A DNA stretch of 14,143 nt from DATCLA01 sp036564195 (GTDB lineage: Bacteria; Bacillota; UBA4882; UBA8346). Both the position numbers and the translations under genes were made by a program. Shown here one piece after another: positions 1 to 7,153 of this stretch. The stretch is from positions 1-14,143 of the forward strand of contig DATCLA010000089.1 in NCBI GenBank assembly GCA_036564195.1, given 5' to 3'. Numbering within the stretch: the first letter of the stretch is position 1; each line of letters begins with the position of its first letter. Under the pieces are notes generated by a model. That model did not search any database. It was not told the DNA's origin and saw only the letters and a list, made by a program, of their open reading frames with translations.

Positions 1-33
1 GCTCATAGTTAACTATGAGAACCCACTTTTTTT
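1..33 (+). terminator. Terminator-like palindrome, copy 1 (cut by window edge)
   Basis: The perfect 18-bp palindrome CTCATAGTTAACTATGAG (2-19) can fold into a 7-bp stem with a TTAA loop. It is followed by AACCCAC and seven T residues (27-33). The outer left arm that would pair with CCCAC lies before the window. The unit is repeated almost exactly at 143-176. It probably terminates a gene upstream of the window. Confidence 0.65.
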
Positions 34-92
34 ATAGTTAGTTTTCAATTCAATAATAGTTTTTAATCATAACAACAAAATACTTTTTGGTA

Positions 93-133
93 CGGTTGGA
101 CGAATTATTCGAATCCAAGAAACCGGGCTTTTT
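93..133 (+). terminator. Weak hairpin followed by a T run
   Basis: CGGTT (93-97) can pair with AACCG (121-125), enclosing an imperfect inner stem formed by GGACGAA (98-104) and TTCGAATCC (108-116). GGC and a short T run (129-133) follow. It could be a weak terminator or part of a leader structure that competes with the next hairpin. The inner stem is asymmetric, so confidence is low. Confidence 0.3.
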
Positions 134-135
134 GG

Positions 136-176
136 GTGGGAGGCTCATAGTTAACTATGAGAACCCACTTTTTTTT
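136..176 (+). terminator. Terminator-like palindrome, copy 2, just upstream of a small ORF
   Basis: GTGGG (136-140) pairs with CCCAC (164-168) outside the palindrome CTCATAGTTAACTATGAG (144-161), and eight T residues follow (169-176). This is a classical intrinsic terminator shape. It ends about ten bases before the ribosome binding site of the small gene at 202. Any promoter for that gene must therefore lie upstream of the hairpin, so the hairpin may act as an attenuator. The section from 143 to 176 duplicates 1-33. Confidence 0.75.
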
Positions 177-201
177 ATTAAGTCTCAAAGGAGGAGTTAA
201 A

Positions 202-321
202 ATGTCTGATCAAAAGGATGAAAAGAAAGAGCAAGGCATTGGGAAGGCTGGTTGGGTGATTATTTTAATCTTCTTTCTCATCCTGGGATTCGTTATTTAT
301 AACAAAATAACCCACGGTTAA
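202..321 (+). CDS. Small single-span membrane protein (39 aa), unknown function
   Basis: The ATG at 202 is preceded by a strong ribosome binding site, AAAGGAGGAG (188-197), at normal spacing, and the frame ends with TAA. The product has a short, highly charged head (residues 1-11, rich in Lys, Glu and Asp) and then one hydrophobic helix at about residues 18-33. It ends in a short polar tail. The layout suggests an inner-membrane miniprotein with one transmembrane segment; orientation cannot be assigned safely. A terminator directly follows (359-385), so it looks like an independent transcription unit. The upstream terminator-like hairpin leaves no room for a separate promoter. I do not recognise the family, and no function is claimed. 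Confidence 0.7.
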   Translation: MSDQKDEKKEQGIGKAGWVIILIFFLILGFVIYNKITHG

Positions 322-358
322 CTGGCATTCATCAAAATATCTCTAGGAGCTGTTTTTT

Positions 359-385
359 GGAGGTCAAGAATGACCTCCATTTTTT
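359..385 (+). terminator. Intrinsic terminator after the small membrane protein gene
   Basis: GGAGGTCA (359-366) and TGACCTCC (371-378) form a perfect 8-bp stem with an AGAA loop. A run of T residues follows (380-385). It closes the unit starting at 202. Confidence 0.85.
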
Positions 386-602
386 AATTATCTGTATATT
401 TTCGTTGCGTTTTTGCTGCTTTACCGGCCTAGGTTCGTTTAACGTTCGCGGTCGTTGACGTCCAATACCCCCAATCCTCACGGTTTTAATCCTCGACAAC
501 TTTAGATGCTTAATAATACCTGACTTACATGGCCTTCTGGACAGCTTTTGCCACATAATTAAGGACCTCTAAAGCAGTGAAGGTAAAATCGAGCCAAGTC
601 AT
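385..602 (-). pseudogene. Probable C-terminal remnant of a DDE transposase, frameshifted
   Basis: Reading the minus strand from 602, a 25-codon open stretch (MTWLDF...AVQKAM) stops at 525-527. In the frame one base away, translation of about 530-385 continues with a very basic tail containing RIGGIGRQRPR, then NEPRPVKQQKRNEN. A helical segment followed by a basic tail with an 'EPR.VK' pattern resembles the C-termini of IS4-type DDE transposases, from memory of that family. A single frameshift near 525-530 would join the two parts. No ribosome binding site, catalytic domain or terminal inverted repeats are seen, so this would be a decayed fragment. A spurious open frame remains possible. Confidence 0.4.
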
Positions 603-725
603 CTAAATTGAGTGGTAAATAAATAAGAAACCCCGGTGGTTAATCGGAAACAGAAAAAAAGCGGCAGGAATTAACCGGATCCTATGGAATACTAAGGTAA
701 TTTTAAAAGGAAATGGGGTGAGGCG

Positions 726-1664
726 GTGCGAAAACTTAAACTAGGTTTGATTGGGATCGTGGTTTTTGCCCTGACGTTGTTCCTGACAGTTTATGGCGCC
801 AACGAGGTTAGAACTTTTCAACTTACCATTCTGCATTCCAATGATTTTCACGGCGCCAATTTGCCGAGTTTGGCCCGTCAGGCTACCTTGATTAAGCAAA
901 TCCGGAGTCAGGAGCAGAATGTCTTGGTGCTGAACGGGGGCGATGTTTTTAGCCGTGGCCCGTACCATCATTATTTCTACGGACAACTGGAGTTCGATGT
1001 GTTAAACGCTATGGGGACCGATGCATTGACCCTGGGAAATAATGAGTTTAAGGCTGCGGCAGACCGGAGTCTTTCCCAACAGTACCTTTTTGCCCGGATT
1101 AATCAAGCCAAGTTTCCGGTGCTGTGCGCCAATGTTTTAAGGGAACAGGATGGCAAATACCTTCCTAATGTCAAACCTTATGTTATTAAGAAGATGGGTA
1201 GTATCAGAATTGGGATCCTGGGAGTCTCGGCTAACCGGATCAAAAAATATCCTCAGGCGAAAGGGTTTATTGTTCGGGACCAAATAAAAACCGCCCAAGA
1301 AATTTATCCTAAAGTAGCGGCAGAATCTGAAATTGTGATTGCTTTAACCCATATCGGTTTTAAGAAAGACCGGGTTTTAGCTGAAACAATCCCCAGTTTG
1401 GCAGCAATTATTGGCGCAGATAGCCATACTCTATTGGAAGAACCGGTAACTGTCGGTAAAACTCCGATTGTCCAGGCGGGAGTTAATGGAAATTATTTAG
1501 GAAGACTGGATTTAACCTTTGAATATACAAGGAAAGGGTGGATTTTAAAGCAGTATCAAGGAAAGGTGATTAAACTCGATGCTGCCATTAAAGAAGATCC
1601 TGAGATTAAAAAGATCATCGACCGTTACCTTGCTGTCGTGCCGCAAAAGGCCGCTGGGTTGTAA
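726..1664 (+). CDS. 5'-nucleotidase/UshA-type metallophosphatase-family protein with altered active site
   Basis: This 312-aa protein starts with GTG after a purine-rich stretch (GGAAATGGGGTGAGG). Residues 4-22 form a signal peptide or membrane anchor, so the protein acts outside the cytoplasm. The rest matches the metallophosphatase domain of the UshA/5'-nucleotidase family: LHSNDFHG (residues 36-43), NGGDVF (70-75), TLGNNEF (102-108), ALTHIG (206-211) and GADSHT (230-235). In the family these are usually NDxHG, GGD, GNHEFD, THxG and GGHSHT/Q. Metal-ligand positions D40, H42, D73, N105, H209 and H234 are kept. The GNHEFD histidine is Asn106 and its aspartate is Lys109, and the first His of GGHSH is Asp232. 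The roughly 200-residue C-terminal substrate-binding domain is absent. It may be an enzyme of changed specificity or a non-catalytic binding protein. It appears monocistronic. Confidence 0.85.
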   Translation: MRKLKLGLIGIVVFALTLFLTVYGANEVRTFQLTILHSNDFHGANLPSLARQATLIKQIRSQEQNVLVLNGGDVFSRGPYHHYFYGQLEFDVLNAMGTDALTLGNNEFKAAADRSLSQQYLFARINQAKFPVLCANVLREQDGKYLPNVKPYVIKKMGSIRIGILGVSANRIKKYPQAKGFIVRDQIKTAQEIYPKVAAESEIVIALTHIGFKKDRVLAETIPSLAAIIGADSHTLLEEPVTVGKTPIVQAGVNGNYLGRLDLTFEYTRKGWILKQYQGKVIKLDAAIKEDPEIKKIIDRYLAVVPQKAAGL

Positions 1665-1796
1665 AGTTGCAAATCAAGGATGGATATTAATCTGGGGCAG
1701 GCAGTAACCGTAATGAAGGGACAATTGTTGTACCAAAGGTGTTTATAAAATACCAAAAACTGTTAAACGTTTATCTCTTTCAACAAAATTAAAAAT

Positions 1797-1828
1797 GGTT
1801 GCACCGTCAACTTAACGGGCAACCTTTT
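1797..1828 (+). terminator. Intrinsic terminator, probably bidirectional
   Basis: GGTTGC (1797-1802) pairs with GCAACC (1819-1824), and inside it CCGT (1804-1807) pairs with ACGG (1815-1818), with one bulged A. TTTTATTATTA follows. On the other strand the hairpin is followed by ATTTTTAATTTT, so it could also stop leftward transcription that runs past gerKC. Confidence 0.8.
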
Positions 1829-1864
1829 ATTATTAGCTAAATTTCTTGAAAGGAGGTAACCGCG

Positions 1865-2032
1865 ATACTGGGTTTTATAGCAATAGCCTTTACAGTGATA
1901 GTCGCTTTCTACACTGTCTTATATGGCTGGGAAAATTACCGGCAAAAAAACTACAGCGGTGCAGTGGCGCTGGTAGTTTTAGCTTTGACAATTGTCGTAC
2001 TCCCGATCTATCTTCTGTTTTTTAAAAGTTAA
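1865..2032 (+). CDS. Small two-span membrane protein (55 aa), non-canonical start
   Basis: A strong ribosome binding site, AAAGGAGGT (1849-1857), is followed 8 bases after AGGAGG by an open frame whose first codon there is ATA (1865), then CTG (1868). The first in-frame GTG is ten codons downstream, inside the first hydrophobic helix and too far from the site. From ATA the frame is open to TAA at 2030-2032. The product has a hydrophobic segment at residues 2-19, a polar loop (YGWENYRQKNYSG, 20-32) and a second hydrophobic segment at 33-53, a sensible membrane hairpin. The Shine-Dalgarno site, hydrophobicity pattern and clean stop argue for a real gene. The start may be ATA or CTG, or an ATG changed by mutation or sequencing error. 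It lies between two terminator-like elements, convergent with gerKC. Function unknown. Confidence 0.6.
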   Translation: MLGFIAIAFTVIVAFYTVLYGWENYRQKNYSGAVALVVLALTIVVLPIYLLFFKS

Positions 2033-2043
2033 CCGCTTCTTCT

Positions 2044-3333
2044 TTAACGTAGGGTGGGAGGGTGAAATTGCACTCCCGCCCGCCGCAACGCTACTTGGAC
2101 ATCAACGTCAATCTGCGCGGCAGGAAATTTCTCCGGCCAGCGGTAGTTCTCCCAAGCTTTAGTAGTCGGCATCGCATTTCTTACTTTAATACCAAAACCG
2201 AAGATATCGGATTTAAATTCATGTTGAACTTTAGTAATTACTTTCTTGACCCGTTTGTCCAGTTCCCGCCCGATTAGTTCTGCCAAAAGGCGTTGTTTCT
2301 GGGGCACAGCGTAGTTAATTGTACTTTGAATGCTGACTAAATCAGCCTCAAGCCGGATCTTGACTAAGAAGCGGTCCTTTCCGGTACGGGGTTGATATTT
2401 AATTCGGGTAGAAGGTACCCCGCCAATCAGGCGTACCACTATCGAATGCTTCTTTTGGAACGGGTCGTCAAGAGTTACAATGGCTTGCCTAAACTGGTTA
2501 ATCAACAGTTGAAAGATTTGGGTTTCATAAAGATCCAGGTTGCCAACCATTTTCTCGCCACGAAAGACTGCAGTACCGATAATTCTGACTAAACTGGGCT
2601 TCTTCTCAGCTTGAGGCTGTTCGGCGGCGGAACCATTGCCGCCGCCATTCCCGTTAACGCTGTCCCCGGAGGCTTGCCCGGATTTGGGTTGCTTTGCGGT
2701 GCCGGATTCCCCCATCGGGGTGTACTGGGCTAGTAGCGGCGCGTAAACTTCCTGGGCAAAAGCTTCATAATTATTCATAAATTCATTTAAGTTTACCCGG
2801 TGGAACATGGCATTAACCGTGGTTTGGCCAACCAGGTCATTTAAGTATTCAGAGGGGTTTTTCTCCAATTTGGATTGAACTTGGAAAATGTCTGCGGCTT
2901 TACCACGGCAGACGAAGAGTAAAAGCGTCCGACGGGTTTCCCTGAAGCGGACTAGGGTGTCGACTAATTTGCCGATACCTCGTTTGGCGAGTTCCTCCCC
3001 AAGTACCAGATTTTGGTTTTGCTGTAGAGTGATCTCACGATTAATCATCGTATTAATCAGGTTAAACCCTTCATAAATGGAAGGGGCTGGCATTGAAATG
3101 ACTGTTACCCCGCTTTCATCGCCTCCGCTACCCCCGCCGTCCTGACCTTGGGCTCCTAATTTCGAGGGGATGGCGATCATGGTTGTGACAATTAATTTTT
3201 TGCTGTTCGGTTCCACATCTAATCCCAGGGATTGCACTAGCCCCAGGCTTTCCAGTTCCCGCCGGTCCCAACAGCCATTTAATAAGCCGCAGAGCAATAA
3301 GAGCAACACCAACAAGAGGTAGTGTTTACGCAT
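2044..3333 (-). CDS. gerKC: Ger(x)C family germinant-receptor lipoprotein
   Basis: This 429-aa protein begins with a lipoprotein signal peptide: basic MRKH, a Leu-rich core, and the lipobox LLNG with Cys21 followed by WDRRELESLG, a hallmark start of the Ger(x)C family. GerC-type subunits are lipoproteins associated with the GerA/GerB subunits and needed for receptor function in the inner spore membrane. The N-terminal domain spans about residues 21-205 and the C-terminal domain about 247-420. Between them is an unusually long low-complexity linker (about 208-246) rich in Gly, Ser, Asn and Gln, with a shorter Gly-rich patch at 61-75. The ATG overlaps the end of gerKB by 8 bases, indicating translational coupling. 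It is the last gene of the operon. Confidence 0.95.
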   Translation of the reverse strand: MRKHYLLLVLLLLLCGLLNGCWDRRELESLGLVQSLGLDVEPNSKKLIVTTMIAIPSKLGAQGQDGGGSGGDESGVTVISMPAPSIYEGFNLINTMINREITLQQNQNLVLGEELAKRGIGKLVDTLVRFRETRRTLLLFVCRGKAADIFQVQSKLEKNPSEYLNDLVGQTTVNAMFHRVNLNEFMNNYEAFAQEVYAPLLAQYTPMGESGTAKQPKSGQASGDSVNGNGGGNGSAAEQPQAEKKPSLVRIIGTAVFRGEKMVGNLDLYETQIFQLLINQFRQAIVTLDDPFQKKHSIVVRLIGGVPSTRIKYQPRTGKDRFLVKIRLEADLVSIQSTINYAVPQKQRLLAELIGRELDKRVKKVITKVQHEFKSDIFGFGIKVRNAMPTTKAWENYRWPEKFPAAQIDVDVQVALRRAGVQFHPPTLR

Positions 3334-4426
3334 CGGTTTTACCTGCCTTTTTGTTCAGAGTTAATGCAATCAGCCACAGAAGGAAGGGGATGCCAATCCA
3401 GATGGCGGAATAATATTTGCTGATTTTAAAATCGTCCCAGTGGACGGTTTCGCTCATCGACTGCGGCAACAGACTGAGGGTAAAGACCAGAGTGGCCAGA
3501 GGAAAAACCAACGGCCGGTAATTGTTGATCCGGAAGGTTTCAGTGAAGCTGATTACCGTACCGTAGAAAAGCGCACTCATCTCGATCCCAGCGGTCAAAA
3601 ACCAAAGAAAGACAAAGACCGACTCCACCCGATGGATAAATTCGCCGATGTGAATCAAGCGGGCTAGCTGAAAGACGGGAAAGCTTAAATGCGACGCGGA
3701 GTTATAGTTAAATGTGATAATGATCACTGCGGTCATTCCCGCTAATATCAGGGTAGCAATGCTGATGCTCCAGATCCCGATTTTGAAAATCCGGTCTTTT
3801 TTGCGAATTAGCGGCGCTATTAATGGGATAAACAGGATTTCAGAAAAGCTGGCAATGTGAATCACAGCAGATTTTAGTACCGGCCCGATTCCCTTGCCAA
3901 AGAGCGGCAGCAGCATTTCTAGATGGGTTGGGGCAGCCGAAAAAATGATGATCACCATTGCCAGCAGCAGATACGGGCCGAAAAACCAGGCTACCCTGGA
4001 AATAGTCTCAATTCCCAAAAAAGTTCCGTATATCAGTAAAGCCATAAAAAATAGAGTAATGACACTGATTGGCGTACGGGGCAGAATCATCAGAATGAAA
4101 CTTTCGGCAAACTGCCGCACCAGCAGAAAAGTGTTGGTTAAGAAATAAAAGAAAAACACCAAGCCCAGGATGGTCCCTACTGCATTGCCTGCAATTTTAC
4201 GGGTGATTTGTAAAAGATTATCCTCGGGGAAACGGCAGATCAATGCATAAATTATTGTAAAACCCGCTAAACTGAATAATCCCGATAAAAGCACCAACAG
4301 CCAGCCGGCTGAATCTGCCAGCAAAGCCATGTCGCGAGGAAAAGACAAAAAGACTTTTCCGGACATCATGATAATGAGTAAGGTGAGAATTTCGCGGTGC
4401 CCGATCTGATGATTACTGTTCTCCAT
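3326..4426 (-). CDS. gerKB: GerAB/GerKB family germinant-receptor membrane subunit
   Basis: This integral membrane subunit of a spore germinant receptor belongs to the spore-germination branch of the APC superfamily. I place the start at ATG 4426 (MENSNHQIGHRE), not the longer frame from 4489, because AAAGGAG precedes 4426 at good spacing and the family begins with such a short tail before the first helix. The product is then 366 aa, a normal family length. About ten hydrophobic segments run from residue 12 to near the end. The family is thought to bind the germinant in the membrane. It overlaps gerKA by 14 bases upstream and gerKC by 8 bases downstream, so the three subunits are translationally coupled. 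Confidence 0.94.
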   Translation of the reverse strand: MENSNHQIGHREILTLLIIMMSGKVFLSFPRDMALLADSAGWLLVLLSGLFSLAGFTIIYALICRFPEDNLLQITRKIAGNAVGTILGLVFFFYFLTNTFLLVRQFAESFILMILPRTPISVITLFFMALLIYGTFLGIETISRVAWFFGPYLLLAMVIIIFSAAPTHLEMLLPLFGKGIGPVLKSAVIHIASFSEILFIPLIAPLIRKKDRIFKIGIWSISIATLILAGMTAVIIITFNYNSASHLSFPVFQLARLIHIGEFIHRVESVFVFLWFLTAGIEMSALFYGTVISFTETFRINNYRPLVFPLATLVFTLSLLPQSMSETVHWDDFKISKYYSAIWIGIPFLLWLIALTLNKKAGKTDA

Positions 4427-6074
4427 CGGAAGACTCCTTTGCCGATTTTTTAGGCAGTTGCTGATCCCATTGATCCCACGGCCGGGCATTGCCGGCCTGC
4501 CGGATCAGGTCCAACGGTCGGAGGTAAAGAGGTCGGTTGGGCTGATTAAAGCCACGGGGGCGGATCACTCGGTCTTTATTTTGAGGACGAAAGGGAGCGA
4601 TCGGTGTCAAAAATGGTACACCGAAGCTGCTTAAGTTGGCAATGTGTAAGGTCATTACAAAGATGCCGAAGGCAATTCCAAAAAAACCGAGAAACCCCGC
4701 CAGGATGATAAAGATGAACCGGAGGATTCGGATCGTAAACGAGGCGTTATAATTGGGCACCACAAAGGAAGCTAAAGCCGTCAGGGCAATGATGATGATC
4801 AGGACCGGACTGACGATTGAAGCGGAAACAGCGGCCTGCCCTAAAATCAAGGCGCCGACGATCCCAATGGTCGGTCCGATAATGCTGGGAACCCGGACTC
4901 CGGCTTCACGGATTAATTCAAAAGAAAACTCCATAAAGAGGATTTCAATTAAGGCCGGAAAGGGGACCGCCTCACGGGCGGCGGTCATTGCCAGCATCAA
5001 ATCGGTAGGAATCATCTCCTGATGGTAATTGACCACTGCAATGTAGAATGCCGGCAGCAAAAGAGCCATAAAGATGGCCAAGCCCCGGATCAACCGTAAA
5101 AAGTTACCAAAGGGCCAGCGTAGGTAGTAGTCTTCAGCTGCATGCAGAAATATTGTAAACGTAGTGGGGACGATTAATGAATAAGGACTATTGGCCATGA
5201 CGATCCCCACATAACCTTCGCGGAGATGGGCCGCCAGTCGGTCGGGGCGTTCGGTCGAAAGCATCTGCGGAATGATTGACTTAGGATGATCTTCGATGAA
5301 CTCCTCCAATGCACCGGTTTCGGCAATATAGTCGGAAGTCTCGGCAATGCTTTGAATCCGGTATTTTACTTCTTTGACTAAGCGGGGGTTGGCGATATCC
5401 TTAATATACATTACCGCAGTCAAGGTTTTGCTGCGAGTGCCGACCCGGAAGATCTCCGTCACCAACTTCGGATCCTTAAGATAGCGGCGGACAGCCGCAG
5501 TGCAGGAACGGAAAGTTTCATTAAAGGCTTCCTGAGGGCCCCGGACTACCGCTTCATTGGCGGGACGTTCAATCCCCCGGTGTTCCCAGTCTTTAGTCTC
5601 CAGAATCAGTGCTTCGTCCGACGTGTCGATCAAGAGGACGCTAGAACCTTCAAGGATCCCGTCGATAACATCTTTCCATAAGCGGCTGCGTTGGACTTGA
5701 TGACTAGGTACTAATTGCTCATAGACCGTTTCCAGGGGATCTTTACTCTTTAACTCAGTGGGACTTAACAGCATTAAAGGTTGTAATACGGCAAAACTTT
5801 GACTGTAGCGATCAGCCAGACCGTCGATATAAACCAGTAAAGCATTCTGACCTAAGTTGGATAGCATAAAATCCCGGATGACAATGTCTTTATTATCAGG
5901 TAATTCAAAAAGGGTTTCCAACCGGGAACGGTTTTTAACCAGACTCCGGTCCAGTCTTTCGCCGTCCGATTGTAAAGGCGGTTCAGGCCGTTCCCAGGAT
6001 TGGTCACCAAGGGAAAATTGTTTTTTGTTTTTGCTAAAATTAAATAACCCTTTGATTAGCTTGCTGATACCCAT
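4413..6074 (-). CDS. gerKA: GerA family germinant-receptor subunit A
   Basis: This 553-aa protein has the two-part structure of GerA-family subunits. A soluble N-terminal region (about 1-300) includes VYIDGLAD at 81-88 and the LLID-TSDEALIL segment at 147-158. A membrane region follows (about 325-480) with the family motif VPFPALIEILFMEFSFEL (370-387) and then GVRVPSIIGPTIGIVG (392-407). The C-terminal polar tail is typical. The ATG at 6074 has AGGAGG (6083-6088 on the minus strand) at good spacing. It is the first gene of the operon and is divergent from the L,D-carboxypeptidase gene. Expression in the forespore under sigma-G would be expected from the family, but I could not identify a convincing sigma-G promoter. 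Confidence 0.96.
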   Translation of the reverse strand: MGISKLIKGLFNFSKNKKQFSLGDQSWERPEPPLQSDGERLDRSLVKNRSRLETLFELPDNKDIVIRDFMLSNLGQNALLVYIDGLADRYSQSFAVLQPLMLLSPTELKSKDPLETVYEQLVPSHQVQRSRLWKDVIDGILEGSSVLLIDTSDEALILETKDWEHRGIERPANEAVVRGPQEAFNETFRSCTAAVRRYLKDPKLVTEIFRVGTRSKTLTAVMYIKDIANPRLVKEVKYRIQSIAETSDYIAETGALEEFIEDHPKSIIPQMLSTERPDRLAAHLREGYVGIVMANSPYSLIVPTTFTIFLHAAEDYYLRWPFGNFLRLIRGLAIFMALLLPAFYIAVVNYHQEMIPTDLMLAMTAAREAVPFPALIEILFMEFSFELIREAGVRVPSIIGPTIGIVGALILGQAAVSASIVSPVLIIIIALTALASFVVPNYNASFTIRILRFIFIILAGFLGFFGIAFGIFVMTLHIANLSSFGVPFLTPIAPFRPQNKDRVIRPRGFNQPNRPLYLRPLDLIRQAGNARPWDQWDQQLPKKSAKESSDGEQ

Positions 6075-6178
6075 GGCTGTACCTCCTAATTATAGTATTA
6101 GTAGTTTGGGCCTATTTCATTAGGGGAAGGAGAATTTTGAATTTTTTAGGTAAGGGCATACTTTTGCCTGAAAATATA

Positions 6179-6186
6179 TTATAATT
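6179..6186 (+). promoter_or_regulatory. Possible -10 element upstream of the L,D-carboxypeptidase gene
   Basis: A perfect TATAAT (6180-6185) lies 36 bases before the ATG at 6221 in the divergent gap between gerKA and this gene. No good -35 box is found at 16-18 bases upstream, so this is only a possible promoter in AT-rich DNA. Confidence 0.3.
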
Positions 6187-6220
6187 AAGATAACTATTAC
6201 ATTTTTTGCCAGGTGGCTTA

Positions 6221-7153
6221 ATGGATAAATTAAAACCGGAACCATTGGCGGAAGGGGCAAAGATCGGAATTGTCGCCCCGGCCAGCCCGTTGTCTGCTAC
6301 CGGTGAAGTCGAAAAGGCGGTCGACTGGTTAAAAAAGTTTGGCTTTCGGGTGGTCCTGGGGAAAAGTACCATCCCCAGGAATGGCTATTTAGCCGGAAGC
6401 GACCAGGAACGCCTTAATGACTTGGAACAAATGTGGCGGAATGATTCTGTGGCCGCAGTCTGGTGTCTGCGGGGTGGGTATGGCTCATTGCGTCTATTGC
6501 CCCAACTTGATTATGATTATTGGGCCCGGCATCCCAAAATTTTGGTGGGTTTTAGTGATATTACAGCCTTAGAGCTGGCACTCTGGTCTAAAATCCAACT
6601 GGTAACTTTTCATGGTCCGGTATTAACAATGCTGGGTGGGGCTTTCTCCGGTCGGCAGGCTTTGGCAATCTTATCCGGGCAGAAGTGTACCGGTTTGTTG
6701 GACTGGCCCGCTAATCCTTCCTTACCGACTTTGGTGACGATCCGTGCCGGCCGGGCGGAAGGGATTCTCCTGGGCGGTAATCTGACCACACTGGTCTCCT
6801 TATTGGGAACTCCGTTTTTTCCTGATCTGAAGCAGGCAGTGCTCTTCATTGAAGAGGTCAATGAAGCTGCGTACCGTGTGGATCGGCTCCTGACCCAACT
6901 GCGTTATTCCGGCGCCTTGGAACAGGTCGCCGGGATCATGATTGGCCGCAGTATCCCCATCTCCGGGGAAACTGAAGCCGACTTAATCGCAGTTTTTCAA
7001 GAACGGCTCGGGGACTTAGAGGTCCCAGTGGTTTACGGTTGGCCGGTTGGGCATTTGGAAGCGCAATGGACGCTTCCGCAGGGAGTGATGGCTGAATTTG
7101 ACGCTGATTCCGGAAATTTGCAACTTAGGGAGGAACCTTTGGCCTTAAGTTAA
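6221..7153 (+). CDS. ldcA: L,D-carboxypeptidase, peptidase family S66 (LdcA/MccF type)
   Basis: The start is taken as ATG 6221, giving 310 aa, because AGGTGG (6211-6216) lies just upstream; a TTG at 6206 in the same frame has no ribosome binding site. The expected S66 landmarks are present: VAPASP near the N-terminus (18-23), LRGGYGSLRLLP (83-94), and the nucleophile motif GFSDITAL with Ser112. Also present are the FIEEVNEAAYRVDR segment carrying the catalytic Glu211, and VGHLEAQWTLP with His278. The family removes the terminal D-Ala from L,D-linked tetrapeptides in peptidoglycan recycling; the MccF branch instead cleaves microcin C-like conjugates. No signal peptide is present, so it acts in the cytoplasm. 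A recycling role is the better guess beside cell-wall and spore genes, but the branch cannot be fixed by eye. Confidence 0.93.
   Translation: MDKLKPEPLAEGAKIGIVAPASPLSATGEVEKAVDWLKKFGFRVVLGKSTIPRNGYLAGSDQERLNDLEQMWRNDSVAAVWCLRGGYGSLRLLPQLDYDYWARHPKILVGFSDITALELALWSKIQLVTFHGPVLTMLGGAFSGRQALAILSGQKCTGLLDWPANPSLPTLVTIRAGRAEGILLGGNLTTLVSLLGTPFFPDLKQAVLFIEEVNEAAYRVDRLLTQLRYSGALEQVAGIMIGRSIPISGETEADLIAVFQERLGDLEVPVVYGWPVGHLEAQWTLPQGVMAEFDADSGNLQLREEPLALS

Noticed and set aside
108..116. tRNA T-loop-like TTCGAATCC
   Set aside because: No acceptor, D or anticodon arms can be built around it.
741..986. Minus-strand open frame opposite the start of the metallophosphatase gene
   Set aside because: It is a shadow of a well-supported coding frame with family motifs, and no ribosome binding site was seen for it.
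1680..1748. 22-codon ATG frame after the metallophosphatase gene
   Set aside because: The only purine-rich sequence touches the ATG with no spacing, and no recognisable protein feature is present.
2028..2048. GTTAA/TTAAC pair between the small ORF stop and the gerKC end as a convergent terminator
   Set aside because: Only five A-T-rich base pairs with an 11-base loop, too weak. The hairpin at 1797-1828 is a better stop for both directions.
4427..4489. Upstream extension of gerKB to ATG 4489
   Set aside because: The extension lies within gerKA, is not typical of the family, and the strong AAAGGAG site supports ATG 4426.
6130..6165. Possible sigma-G promoter for gerKA on the minus strand (GTATG, then CAAAATT)
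   Set aside because: The -10 match is poor, and AT-rich DNA gives such matches by chance.
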